This document shows, in pieces, positions 40,889-50,082 of a stretch of DNA of 64,000 bases. Under the pieces are notes generated by a model. It saw only the letters and a program-made list of their open reading frames with translations. It was not told the DNA's origin and ran no database searches. The translations under genes were made by a program, and so were the position numbers. This stretch comes from CAYLHB01 sp041908795 (lineage in GTDB: Bacteria; Patescibacteriota; Minisyncoccia; Phycocordibacterales; UBA12088), in NCBI GenBank assembly GCA_041908795.1, contig JAYRER010000048.1, forward strand, positions 1-64,000. The letters are read 5' to 3'. Position 1 is the stretch's first letter. The number at the start of each line of letters is the position of its first letter.

Positions 40889-42997
40889 CTACTCCTTGCC
40901 AAGGTCGGACAACTTGTCCCAATCCACATAATGTAGCCGAACAGTGCTCCCGGGCACGATGCCACGCTCGTCGTAGATAATAGGCACCGCTTCTTTGTAC
41001 CGAGGGTCGTCGAGCTCCGCGAGGTAGGGCTTTAGCGAAACCGTGCGGTCGGAAATGATGAGCCACGTGCCACGCGGGTCGCGGTGGTACGCGAGCGCCT
41101 CCTCCAAGGTGTCGAACTTGCCGTAGCGAATGATCTCAAGCCCCGTCTCGGGCGCCTTGAGCTCGGAGAGGTTGCGCCCCGCAACGGTGGTGTCGGGAAG
41201 AAGCATCATGGGGTAATCGCCCTCATCAAATGAGACGAGGGTGCCCCGCGCCTTCTCGGCCGTCACGTACGCCCATGCGGGAAGTGTGCTTTGGTCTGCG
41301 CGCTTCATGAGGAGCATCGCGGGTGTGATAAGCGACCAGAGCACAATAGCGAGTGTGAGCGTGGCGAGGATCGTTCGCTCGTAGCGGTGTCGACCAACCG
41401 CGTGGCGGATGCCGAGAAAAGCGACGAGCGCAACGAGCGGAACGATGGGCACCACGTAGCGCCCCTCGGCAAACACCGAGTAGAGTGGCGCGAGACCGGC
41501 GACAAATATACCCATGAAGAGCGCGACGGGAATGAACCGGCGTGTTGAGATACACAGGAAAAGTCCGCCAATATACGGCAAGAGGAGAACGGGCAGAATG
41601 ACCGAACTGAAGCTGTTGGGCTCCCAGCCGTGCACCATGGAAAACACAAGCTTCACGAAACCATCTATGACAAACTTGTGGAACACCTCCGCAGAGGTGT
41701 GCGTGGCGAGGTACTCTCCCAAGGTCGGCACCGGCACGTTCGGTGTCCACACATCCATGGTGAAGTCTTCGACGAAGTACTTGTCGTTTTGGCCGTAGGT
41801 AAACGCGCTCCCGAAGGCTTCATGACGCGCAATGAGGAATGGGGCCGAGAGCGCAAAGAAGAGCGCGATGAGCCCAACGGAAGCGAGTGCCACGTGGCCT
41901 GCGTGCTCGACAAGCGAGCGCGCATGGTCGCGGATGCGCACGTGTGTCGCGAGGTAGGTGAGCACCACAACACCGAGGACAAAAAGACCGTTTGCGCGCA
42001 CGTAGTAGGAGATGGAGGCAAATATGACGGCATAGAGAATATGGTGGGGGCGTTCGAGCGAACGAATGCAGAAGTAGAGTGCCATGAGGGAGAGCACGAG
42101 AAAGAGCCCGTCGGAGGAGAAAATGGTTGAGTAGTAGATGAGCCACGGATGCGCGGCAATGGTGAACGTCACGAGTGCGGTAGAGAAGCGGTCGAGGAAT
42201 TGCCGCGCAATGAGCCACGTCGGCACAACCGCAAGCGCACCCACAATAACCCCGAAGAGCTGTGCATAGGGCATGAGCTCGAAGCGGCTTATGGGCTCGA
42301 GAAGCCATACAAACGGCGCGAACAAGAGCGAGGTGCCGATTGCGTGCGAGTAGGGAGGTACCCAGTTGCCCTGCGCTATCTCTATAGCTTTTAAGAGGTA
42401 GAGGTAGGAGTCACCCGTGAAGGTGGCGACTGCAGAAAAATCGGTTGCAACGTAGCGTACCACGAGCGCGAAGACGAATGTAGCTCCAAGGAGAAAGAGT
42501 GAGCCCCGCTCGAAGACCGGTTCGCGTTCCTCACCGCGCGCACGCTCCGATATACCCTTACGTACGAGCTCTCGCAGGGTAAGATGGTCGTTCTCCTTGT
42601 GAATGAGTCCGAAGGTGAAGTGCTTGTGCCCCCAAAAGCTCCAGACTGCAACGACGGTGACTGCAATGAGTTTTGCGATGAGCACGTGCGCATTTGTGCC
42701 CTCCACGAGAGCGGTTATGACCGCCTGGTTTATCACGAGCCCCACAAGCGCAACCGCAACAAACACACCCGCCTGCGTCGCCACGCGCGTGCTCGTGTTA
42801 TTGAAGGTGAACACTTTGTTGAGCGAAAAGTTCGTCGCCATGCCGGCGCAGTAGCCAAGGCCCGCTGCCCAAAAGTAGTGGAGGCCCGCACCCGCCGTAA
42901 GCACTGAGAGGAGCCCCATATCAACGACTGTCGCCGCACCCGCAAAAACCGCGTAGACAAAAAACTGCCGTACGCTGTCGCTCACTCGCTCCATCAT
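40889..42997 (-). CDS. GtrA domain fused to a GT-C membrane glycosyltransferase
   Basis: A 702-residue fusion. Residues about 8-128 form a four-helix GtrA domain (FFVYAVFAGAATVVDMGLLS, ending FWGHKHFTF); GtrA flips polyprenyl-phosphate sugars. After a charged linker (about 129-165) comes a PMT/ArnT-like GT-C unit with a loop DFSAVATFTGDSYLYLLKA whose acidic residues may be catalytic, about nine helices, and a soluble C-terminal domain (about 575-702). The fusion would couple donor flipping and transfer in one chain. It follows the FAD-oxidoreductase gene with a 4-bp overlap. Confidence 0.85.
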   Translation of the reverse strand: MMERVSDSVRQFFVYAVFAGAATVVDMGLLSVLTAGAGLHYFWAAGLGYCAGMATNFSLNKVFTFNNTSTRVATQAGVFVAVALVGLVINQAVITALVEGTNAHVLIAKLIAVTVVAVWSFWGHKHFTFGLIHKENDHLTLRELVRKGISERARGEEREPVFERGSLFLLGATFVFALVVRYVATDFSAVATFTGDSYLYLLKAIEIAQGNWVPPYSHAIGTSLLFAPFVWLLEPISRFELMPYAQLFGVIVGALAVVPTWLIARQFLDRFSTALVTFTIAAHPWLIYYSTIFSSDGLFLVLSLMALYFCIRSLERPHHILYAVIFASISYYVRANGLFVLGVVVLTYLATHVRIRDHARSLVEHAGHVALASVGLIALFFALSAPFLIARHEAFGSAFTYGQNDKYFVEDFTMDVWTPNVPVPTLGEYLATHTSAEVFHKFVIDGFVKLVFSMVHGWEPNSFSSVILPVLLLPYIGGLFLCISTRRFIPVALFMGIFVAGLAPLYSVFAEGRYVVPIVPLVALVAFLGIRHAVGRHRYERTILATLTLAIVLWSLITPAMLLMKRADQSTLPAWAYVTAEKARGTLVSFDEGDYPMMLLPDTTVAGRNLSELKAPETGLEIIRYGKFDTLEEALAYHRDPRGTWLIISDRTVSLKPYLAELDDPRYKEAVPIIYDERGIVPGSTVRLHYVDWDKLSDLGKE

Positions 42998-44496
42998 GCG
43001 CTCACGTGTGCCGGCTCACCCTCCGGTTTCTTTTCCTCCCCCTTCTTTTCACGGAGCTTGCCTTTCTCGTAGTACTCCTTCTCCGCACCGATGGCATCGA
43101 AGTCGGGCTTCACGTGTTTGAGAATACCCTCCGCGGCGGCGATGCCCATTTCGAGCGAGTGGTCTTGGTTGTTGTAGCGGAAGCGGCCGGGCCTGCCGAT
43201 GTAGTGGAGGTTCTCGAAGGTGTCGAGCCAACGCTTCACCGTGGCAAGCCGCTCGGGGTACTCGAGGTCGTAAATGGGGTAGACGTGCGCGCGCTCTAGC
43301 TTGTAGTAGCTCCGCACGTCTTTTCGTGTGAAGAAACCGGCTTTCTCGATGTGCGGCATTGCGAGCTCGAAGAGTCGGTCTTTATCGGTGTTCCACAGCT
43401 CGTCCCCGCGCGTGACGAAAAACTCAATGAACCACGACGTCTTGCCCGGAGGGTTCATGTCGTCGCTGAAGTTTTTCATCTCCGCCACACGACCAAACGG
43501 TACCTTGGTGTCGGGGAAGTAAATCCACTGGTCTCCCGTGATGCGCTCCTTGTCGAGTGTCACGAAAAGGTACGTCTGGTCGCGCCACCGTAGCTTGCTC
43601 GCCGCTTCGCGCACTTCGCTCGGGGGCGCGGGCTCAAGGAGGTCGAGAAAGCGCGTGAGCGGAATGGAGCTCACCAAGGCCTCCGGCTCCATGCGGTAGA
43701 GCCCCTCGGGGCCCTTGAGGTCCAGCGAGGTGATGCGACCGTTCTCGTGGCGAATGACCCTAGGCTCCGTATTGAGGCGGATGTCGCTCCCCTTCTCCTT
43801 CACGCGTGCCGCGATGGTCTCATAGATAAGACCGGTACCGAATTGCGGGTAGTAGAACGTGTCGACGAGCGACTTGGGTTCATCGCGCTTCCCGAGACCG
43901 AGCGCTTTTTTCACGAGCGAAACGACGATGGCGCGTATGGAGAGCCCCTTGATGCGTTGCGCCGCCCAGTCGGGGTGGAGGGTACTGCACGGTACGCCCC
44001 AGATTTTCTCCGTGTAGTTGAGCATGTTGAACGAGCCGAGCGCGTAGCCGAAGTTTGCGACGATGTAGTCCTCGAACGTAGTCTTCGGGTGGTAGAGAAG
44101 GCCGTACTCAATGCGCGCGAGCGCATAGGAGAACATCATGCCCGCCGCACGCACGAGACCGATATTCTTTAGCGCCTGGGTGGGATTGATGGGGTAGTCG
44201 TAGAACTTCCCATCGATGAATTGGCGTGTCTGCCGTTTCACCGTAATCCACTTCTCATTGATGAGGTTCTCAATGAATTCATAGAGGTACGGATTCTTCG
44301 AGAAGAAGCGGTGGGGACCGATATCGGTACGGAAGGTGAGGTTGCCTTCTTTGAACTCAAGAGTCTGCGCGAGTCCTCCCACCCGCTCGTCTCGCTCGAT
44401 AATAGTTGCGGTCTTGCCCGCTTTCGTGAGCTCCATCGCGGTCGCCATGCCGGCCGGTCCCGCCCCTACGATGAGTATGCCGCCTTTCGTTTCCAT
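42994..44496 (-). CDS. FAD/NAD(P)-dependent oxidoreductase of the protoporphyrinogen-oxidase/UDP-galactopyranose-mutase type
   Basis: A 500-residue flavoprotein. The dinucleotide-binding start ILIVGAGPAGMATAMEL (about 6-22) and the following ERDERVGGLAQT are standard. The motif RTDIGPHRFFSK and a late PGRFRYNNQDHSLEMG segment resemble those of proteins annotated as amine oxidases in sugar clusters. The reaction is unknown; remodelling of a sugar nucleotide is plausible. TACTAT (44504-44509) ends 7 nt before the ATG at 44496, so I prefer it over the ATG at 44505. A long Glu/Lys-rich tail ends the protein. Confidence 0.82.
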   Translation of the reverse strand: METKGGILIVGAGPAGMATAMELTKAGKTATIIERDERVGGLAQTLEFKEGNLTFRTDIGPHRFFSKNPYLYEFIENLINEKWITVKRQTRQFIDGKFYDYPINPTQALKNIGLVRAAGMMFSYALARIEYGLLYHPKTTFEDYIVANFGYALGSFNMLNYTEKIWGVPCSTLHPDWAAQRIKGLSIRAIVVSLVKKALGLGKRDEPKSLVDTFYYPQFGTGLIYETIAARVKEKGSDIRLNTEPRVIRHENGRITSLDLKGPEGLYRMEPEALVSSIPLTRFLDLLEPAPPSEVREAASKLRWRDQTYLFVTLDKERITGDQWIYFPDTKVPFGRVAEMKNFSDDMNPPGKTSWFIEFFVTRGDELWNTDKDRLFELAMPHIEKAGFFTRKDVRSYYKLERAHVYPIYDLEYPERLATVKRWLDTFENLHYIGRPGRFRYNNQDHSLEMGIAAAEGILKHVKPDFDAIGAEKEYYEKGKLREKKGEEKKPEGEPAHVSA

Positions 44497-44666
44497 TGGC
44501 GACATAGTAGCAAATCAGCTACATCCACGCACTTGAACACACAAACCCTTTGTGGCATAGCGCTTGTGTTGCCTCCGCATCCGTGCCACTAGGATGTACA
44601 AAATCTGCCAAGCACATGAGGGCGTAGCAGATCTTTTTTGACGATGCAACGTGTACCGCAAGATGG

Positions 44667-45500
44667 CTATGGCAGATGGAGAAGGTTCCGCGCGTACCGG
44701 CGCAGGTAGCGCCACATGCCATAGGCTGTGTCGTACATGCTGTAGAGCTCGAAGCGAAAAGGTGCGACATCGCGGGCCGGATAGCGCAGACGCAGGAGTG
44801 TGTACTTCACAATGCGCTTCATAATTTCAAACGCACTCGCCCACTCGTGGTAAAGAAAGTCGAACGGATTTTTCGATGTATAGTCGTCGATGATGCGCGC
44901 ATTGCGCACCGCCTTCTTATGCATACGCGCGAAGGTCATGTGTCCGTCGAGTGGCACCAGCCACGGCGCCTCTATGCGGCCGGTCGTGTACGCCTCGGTG
45001 TCGTAGCGCACCTTCTCGTGAATACGCTTCGTCATACGTGCGCCGGTCGTCCTGTCCCACAGGCGCACCTGGTACACACTCTTCCACATGCGGTACCGCA
45101 CCGTCCCATCCTCACTCGTGTTCTGTTGACGTACCTCGTAGAACCGGTGCGCAGGGCTCGCTGTGCTCGTAATGGTTCGAATCTCCTCCACGAGCTCGGG
45201 GGTCGCAATTTCGTCCGCGTCGAGGTAGAAAAACCATCGCTGCGTCGCCCTCTCAACTTGTCTATTGCGCTCAAGCGCAAAGTCCTCGATACCTTTCCTC
45301 TGACTGCTCTGCTCCATGATGACTGCTCCGTGTGCACGCGCCACCTCAAGCGTCCCATCGGTTGAGCCGCCATCGGCAACTATCACTTCCGCGAAGTCAT
45401 GCACACTCGCAAGACACCGCGCGAGCGACGCCTCACAGTTGTACGTCAAGACGCCGACCGTACAGGAAATGCACGCACGCTGTGAAGTCACTTTTTCCAT
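44667..45500 (-). CDS. GT2 family glycosyltransferase
   Basis: A 277-residue GT-A enzyme of the WaaE/KdtX type. The start VGVLTYNCEASLARCLASV, the segment IVADGGSTDGTLEVA and the F-F-Y-L-D-A-D-E-I metal motif (about 91-99) are clear. The C-terminal part has HEKVRYDTEAYTTG and a helical tail, as in lipopolysaccharide core glucosyltransferases. Acceptor unknown. It overlaps the downstream end of the deacetylase gene by 13 bp, in the same operon. Confidence 0.9.
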   Translation of the reverse strand: MEKVTSQRACISCTVGVLTYNCEASLARCLASVHDFAEVIVADGGSTDGTLEVARAHGAVIMEQSSQRKGIEDFALERNRQVERATQRWFFYLDADEIATPELVEEIRTITSTASPAHRFYEVRQQNTSEDGTVRYRMWKSVYQVRLWDRTTGARMTKRIHEKVRYDTEAYTTGRIEAPWLVPLDGHMTFARMHKKAVRNARIIDDYTSKNPFDFLYHEWASAFEIMKRIVKYTLLRLRYPARDVAPFRFELYSMYDTAYGMWRYLRRYARNLLHLP

Positions 45501-46267
45501 AGGGAGGTGATGCGCTTGTACACGTCTACCGCGGGTGTGGTGCGAAGTGCGAAAAGTAAAAACGACATTGTGCCCTGGACCTCGACGCGGCGCAGTGCGA
45601 AACGATTGCTGTCGCTCTGCACCGAACCCTCGTACATCCCGAACGCCGCCTCAAACCCCATGTGTTGCGCCTCACCAACCACCGCGTCCGACTTCGCTCC
45701 GTACGCGTAGGCAAGGAGGCGCGGGGTGGTGCCAAGCTCGCGCATAATCGTGGCGCGCGATGTCTCGAGCTCCGAGCGGAGCGCGGTACGGTCCGCTTCG
45801 ATGTCGGTGAGCCGCTCGTGCCGGTGGCCGTGCACCTCAATACCCATGCCGCCACGGGCAAGCTCGCGCACCTTATCCCACGAGTCCGGCCGCGCCATGC
45901 CAAGGAACGGCTCGGTCACTGCAAGGTCGGTCGTGAGAAAGAGTGTTGCGGGAACACCATACTTCTTGAGTATCGGAAGCGCGTGGGTGAGCGTATCACG
46001 ATACCCGTCGTCGAAGGTGAGCGCGACCGCTCCGCGGGGAAGTGAAGCACCACCAAGGTGTGCGACAACTTCCGTAAGGGAGACGAGCGTACGGTGCCGA
46101 GCGAGCCAGCGCACCTGCCGCTCGAACACAACGGGTGAAACGGAGAAGCGCGAGGCCGGGTCGGCAACGCTGTGGTAGGTGAGTACGACCGCGCCGCCCT
46201 GCCTTCCCGCACCCAAGCGCCAGAGCATCCACGCAAGCGCGTAGCCGAGTGTCTTGAGAAACGTCAT
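45488..46267 (-). CDS. NodB-type polysaccharide deacetylase
   Basis: A 259-residue CE4 enzyme. One N-terminal hydrophobic segment is followed by VVLTYHSVADP, motif 1 ALTFDDGYRDT, and motif 2 EVHGHRHERL with its metal His. YAYGAKSD stands in for motif 3. The start at 46267 gives a 4-bp overlap with the upstream methyltransferase. It is the second of four deacetylases in the window. The absence of a clear signal peptide suggests work on a lipid-linked or cytoplasmic substrate. Confidence 0.9.
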   Translation of the reverse strand: MTFLKTLGYALAWMLWRLGAGRQGGAVVLTYHSVADPASRFSVSPVVFERQVRWLARHRTLVSLTEVVAHLGGASLPRGAVALTFDDGYRDTLTHALPILKKYGVPATLFLTTDLAVTEPFLGMARPDSWDKVRELARGGMGIEVHGHRHERLTDIEADRTALRSELETSRATIMRELGTTPRLLAYAYGAKSDAVVGEAQHMGFEAAFGMYEGSVQSDSNRFALRRVEVQGTMSFLLFALRTTPAVDVYKRITSLWKK

Positions 46268-47022
46268 GCCGGGTCGCCAAACTGCCGATCGCGGAAGATG
46301 GCATCGACGTCTTTCTTCACCGCCACCACCCCGATTTTGTTCGACCCTTGGGGGAAGAAGCGGAGGAAGAGCCGGTGCCACCATGCGCTCGACTTGTCGA
46401 TGTACACCATTGTCTCTACCGCAAACCCATGCTCGTTAAGAAGCTGGCGGAGTGCCGAGGGGCCGTAGAAAATTTTGTGCTGGGGTTGAGAGAGGAGGTT
46501 CTTCTCCGCGCGATAGCTCGCGAAGTTGTCCTTCGCTTCCTCGTAGGAGAGCTCCGGCACATCGCCCTGCGTGTTGCGCTTCTTGAGGTAGACCTGCGCG
46601 AGCGAGAGCATGTCATGGACATTGGGTGTATCGAGGATGAGCATGCCGCCCTCGCGAAGCACCCGCGCACACTCGCGGATGATGGTGCCCGGGTGCCAGC
46701 TGTGCTCGATAACCTGCCCCATGTAGATGACATCGAAGCTCTTGTCTTTGAGAACTTTTGAGAGGTCATGGAGGTCACCTGTGAGCTGGTTCTTATACCC
46801 AAGCTCTTTCGCCAAGTTTTCGTTGAGGTCGAGTCCCCAGTACTCACCCCCCTGTGCCGTCACGAGCTCGCGGAGCCCGAGGTTGCTGTTGCCGTCACCG
46901 AGGTTGCCCACGTCGAGGAGCTTCACCTTCTTGCCGCGGAGCACGTGGGACACAAATGTGGTCCGCGAGCGGAACACCTTTGCGTCGTTGATGCGGGTGA
47001 ATGTGTCGCGTGATATTTTCAT
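46264..47022 (-). CDS. Class I SAM-dependent methyltransferase
   Basis: A 252-residue methyltransferase. Motif I is VKLLDVGNLGDGNSNLGL, unusual in having NLGDG where G-x-G-x-G is normal. GLDLNENLAKELG, VIYMGQVIEHSWHPG and EGGMLILDTPNVHD are standard. The late part, FYGPSALRQLLNEHGF, is found in glycan methyltransferases. It is co-translated with its neighbours by 4-bp overlaps on both sides. Confidence 0.88.
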   Translation of the reverse strand: MKISRDTFTRINDAKVFRSRTTFVSHVLRGKKVKLLDVGNLGDGNSNLGLRELVTAQGGEYWGLDLNENLAKELGYKNQLTGDLHDLSKVLKDKSFDVIYMGQVIEHSWHPGTIIRECARVLREGGMLILDTPNVHDMLSLAQVYLKKRNTQGDVPELSYEEAKDNFASYRAEKNLLSQPQHKIFYGPSALRQLLNEHGFAVETMVYIDKSSAWWHRLFLRFFPQGSNKIGVVAVKKDVDAIFRDRQFGDPA

Positions 47023-48101
47023 GCGGTTTTATTTTTTAGAAATGCCTCGATATGGTCCGCGATGCGCTGTGCGGTTTTCCCGTCCCAGAGCGGAATGGAA
47101 ACCGTAGTGCGCGCAAGCGGGAGTATCGCTTGGTATGCGCTAAGTATAGAGTGCTTTGTGATACCCGCAACCGTATTGGTACCCATGGTAACGGTGGTGG
47201 GGCGTTCGGTCTCGGTGCGAAGCGTGAGGCACGGCACACCGAGGAACGAACTCTCCTCCTGTATACCCCCCGAGTCGGTGAGCACAAGCGCCGCGCTGTA
47301 TTGGTACTCGAGCGACTCGCGGTAGGAGAGCGGCGGAAGGAGGGTGACGGCGGCTTTCAGTGTGTCCATGAGCCCGTGCGCGTGCGCCATCTTCTCGGTG
47401 CGCGGGTGGAGCGGCATGTAGATGCGCGCATCGCGGGAGAGTGTGGCGAGCGCGTCGAGGAGCTCGGAGAGCACCTCGCGCCGATCGACGTTCTCTGCGC
47501 GGTGGAGCGTTGCGAAGAAGTACCGCTCATTGCGCACGGTGAGCGTGGGGAGCGTTGCCGCGAGGAGGTCCATCATGATGTTGCCGACCACATGCACCTC
47601 GCCCGTCACCCGCTCCGCCGCAAGCCGCGCGACGTCTTCGTCGCAAACCGCGTAGAGGAGGTCTGCGAGGTGATCGGTCACCACGCGGTTTGCCTCCTCG
47701 GGCATCGCACGGTTGTAACTACGCAAACCCGCCTCAACGTGTGCGAGCGGTATGTGGAGCTTGCGTGCAACGAGCGCCCCCGCCAAGGTCGAGGTCACAT
47801 CGCCGACCACAACGACGAGAGACGGGCTGTTTGAGGCAAACTCATCGGCGAGCTTTTCTATAATTTCCGCAAGCTGGCGAACTTCGTCGCGCGCGTTGAG
47901 GGCGAACACCACGTCGGGACGAATGCCGAACTCATCGAAGAACTGCGATGCCATACGCGCATCGTAGTGCTGGCCCGTATGGATAAGCTGTGCGGCAATG
48001 TGTCGCGTCGCAAGCGCGCGCATGAGCGGCGCCGCTTTCATGAAGTTGGGCCGTGCGCCAACGACGACCGCAACGTGACTTGGTTGTGCGTGTTGGCTCA
48101 T
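47019..48101 (-). CDS. wecB: UDP-N-acetylglucosamine 2-epimerase (non-hydrolysing)
   Basis: A 360-residue GT-B-like epimerase converting UDP-GlcNAc to UDP-ManNAc. It has GARPNFMKAAPL (about 15-26), HTGQHYD (about 41-47), LAHVEAGLRS, FATLHRAENVD and TDSGGIQEESSFLGVP, all catalytic or UDP-binding in WecB. It suggests ManNAc or a derivative is a component of the surface glycan. It lies inside a run of genes that overlap by 4 bp each. Confidence 0.95.
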   Translation of the reverse strand: MSQHAQPSHVAVVVGARPNFMKAAPLMRALATRHIAAQLIHTGQHYDARMASQFFDEFGIRPDVVFALNARDEVRQLAEIIEKLADEFASNSPSLVVVVGDVTSTLAGALVARKLHIPLAHVEAGLRSYNRAMPEEANRVVTDHLADLLYAVCDEDVARLAAERVTGEVHVVGNIMMDLLAATLPTLTVRNERYFFATLHRAENVDRREVLSELLDALATLSRDARIYMPLHPRTEKMAHAHGLMDTLKAAVTLLPPLSYRESLEYQYSAALVLTDSGGIQEESSFLGVPCLTLRTETERPTTVTMGTNTVAGITKHSILSAYQAILPLARTTVSIPLWDGKTAQRIADHIEAFLKNKTA

Positions 48102-49108
48102 GTGCCGCGTCGGATGTACTCGCTCATGGTGCGTATCAGCTCTTCCATAGAGTGCTTCGTGGTGACAAGGGTGCGTAGCTCACCTTCCGGCATTTTTTTC
48201 CAGACACCCTCCCGTATGAACTTCGCAATTTCCTCCGGCTCTTCGCTTGCGGGTGCAAGCGAAAGACCGATAGACCGCGCATTGTTGGGTGCGACCACGG
48301 GAAAGATGCCGAAGAGCATTCCCTCGAGCATGGTCTTGTCGATGGTGTCCTTAGCCATGTTGACCATGAGGCGGTAGCGGGGGTACACCGTCTTAAGCTC
48401 CGCCATGGGAAGCGGGCCCTTGAACATGACGCGCGCTGTGAGGCCCTCGCGGGTAACCAGCTCGTGGAGCTCGGCAACGTAGTCCCGCTCCACCTCGCGG
48501 CCATAGACGGTGAGCGTGTACGTGTCGGGCAGGTGTGTGAGCGCGCGAATGCACAGCTCGAGCCGCTTGCTTCTGCAGAGGCGGTGCACCGCAAGGAGGT
48601 GCGTCTCCGGCTCGCGCGTGCCATCCGGCGTGATGCCCTCGCTCCAGAACGCTACGTCAATGCCGTGGCGCGTCACCACCTTTTTCGGATTCCCCTCAAA
48701 CTGGGGGAGGCTCTCCGGTGTCGCCGCGAACATGCGCCGAGCGATGCGCGCGGCGATGCGCGTGTGGAGCGGGAGCGTGTAGTGGGTGTACCAGAGGTAC
48801 GTCGGAATATCAAGGAGCCACCACCACCAGCCGCCGACGGTGTAGTACTCGCTGTTCATGTGCACGAAAACACGATCGTAGCGGAGCGTCATGATGAGGC
48901 GCAAGAATCGGAAGGTGCGTCGCAGTCGCCCGTACCCCCGCTCTTTCCCGAGCGAGTGCACGGGAAACGAGTCGTCAAACGTACCCCGCAGAAGGCAAAT
49001 GGCCTCGACCTCGAAGCCTTGGCGCATGAACTCCTTCGCCCAAAGAATAATCGAAGCGAGGTCGTCATCAGTGTCGTTGATTTTCTGTGTAATGATGAGC
49101 AAACGCAT
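48098..49108 (-). CDS. GT4 family glycosyltransferase
   Basis: A 336-residue GT-B enzyme. The start MRLLIITQKINDTDDDLASI is at 49108, where TACCCT (49115-49120) ends 6 nt upstream; an ATG two codons earlier (49114) is also possible. The donor lobe starts near 177 (HLLAVHRLCRSKRLELCI). The E-x7-E motif is weak: NMAKDTIDKTMLEGMLFGIFPVV keeps one Glu. It heads the tight operon that includes wecB, a methyltransferase, a deacetylase and a GT2. Confidence 0.88.
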   Translation of the reverse strand: MRLLIITQKINDTDDDLASIILWAKEFMRQGFEVEAICLLRGTFDDSFPVHSLGKERGYGRLRRTFRFLRLIMTLRYDRVFVHMNSEYYTVGGWWWWLLDIPTYLWYTHYTLPLHTRIAARIARRMFAATPESLPQFEGNPKKVVTRHGIDVAFWSEGITPDGTREPETHLLAVHRLCRSKRLELCIRALTHLPDTYTLTVYGREVERDYVAELHELVTREGLTARVMFKGPLPMAELKTVYPRYRLMVNMAKDTIDKTMLEGMLFGIFPVVAPNNARSIGLSLAPASEEPEEIAKFIREGVWKKMPEGELRTLVTTKHSMEELIRTMSEYIRRGT

Positions 49109-49182
49109 GGCCATAGGGTACCACACCTTGCGACTTCCTGTGAGTTGCGCAGTACCTTGCCCAGCACGTACAATGGCGAAAT

Positions 49183-50082
49183 ATGCAACAAAATACTTCA
49201 CAACTTTCGGAACAAATCAAAGACTACAACGGTCGGGATTACCGTACCGTATGGCAGAAGCCCCACGCGGCGTTTGAGGACCGGTTCGAGGGCGGGCTCA
49301 CGAAGCGACTCTTGACCGATGCGCCCGGATGGTTCATCGACATCGGCGGCGGGTATGGTCGCGTCTACCCCCTCTACAAGCGCGAAGGCAGGAAATCGGT
49401 CATCGTGGACTACGCGATGAATTTGCTCGAGATGGCGGCCACGAGCCACGGCAAAGACAAGGACGCGTACTTCGTGGCGGCAAACGCCTACCACATGCCG
49501 TTCAAAGACGCCGTGTTTAGTGGCGGGGTAAGCATACGCACGCTCCACCACATGAACAAGCCGGAGACGTTCCTTAATGAATGCGGGCGCATCACCCGCG
49601 CGGGGGGCCGCGTGTGCATGGAGTATGCCAACAAGGGCAACATCGCGCGCCTCTTCAAGCGGGGTTTTCGTGCGCTCAAGAAAGACCACGAGCACTATGG
49701 CGATATGCACTTTGGGACCCACCCCGACTACTATGCAACGCTCGCACATGACGCAGGGTTTACCGTGGAGCGCAACCTCGGTACCGGCTTCATGCCGCGC
49801 TACATAAAGTACGGTTTTCCGATTGGCGTACTTGCATTCAAGGAGCGCATGCTCGACGCATTCTTCGGCCCGCGCCGCCTCGCCCCTCTCATGTTCACCG
49901 ACCTCAAGAAGCGAAAAGGAGAGAAGGACGAATCGCCGGTGGGCGACACCCTCCTCGACATACTCGCATGCCCCGCTTGCAGGGGTATACTCGAACCGAT
50001 TGCACAGGGACTCCATTGTACCTCCTGTAAGCGCATCTACCCTAAGGTGGGTATGGTGTACGACCTGCGCTACACACCCTAA
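49183..50082 (+). CDS. SAM methyltransferase with a C-terminal Trm112-like zinc ribbon
   Basis: A 299-residue fusion. Residues about 40-200 form a class I methyltransferase: FIDIGGGYGRVYPL (motif I), VIVDYAMNLLEMA, SIRTLHHMNKPETFLNEC. Residues about 255-295 read LLDILACPACRGILEPI then LHCTSCKRIYPKVGMVYDL, a four-Cys zinc ribbon like Trm112/YcaR, a partner that stabilises methyltransferases. A TACAAT (49169-49174) with a TTGCGC (49145-49150) 18 bp upstream ends 8 nt before the ATG. The next deacetylase gene starts directly after its stop. Confidence 0.88.
   Translation: MQQNTSQLSEQIKDYNGRDYRTVWQKPHAAFEDRFEGGLTKRLLTDAPGWFIDIGGGYGRVYPLYKREGRKSVIVDYAMNLLEMAATSHGKDKDAYFVAANAYHMPFKDAVFSGGVSIRTLHHMNKPETFLNECGRITRAGGRVCMEYANKGNIARLFKRGFRALKKDHEHYGDMHFGTHPDYYATLAHDAGFTVERNLGTGFMPRYIKYGFPIGVLAFKERMLDAFFGPRRLAPLMFTDLKKRKGEKDESPVGDTLLDILACPACRGILEPIAQGLHCTSCKRIYPKVGMVYDLRYTP

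Noticed and set aside
49198..50016. Long minus-strand frame (272 codons) antisense to a methyltransferase
   Set aside because: The opposite strand has clear motif I and a zinc ribbon; this frame has none and is a shadow.
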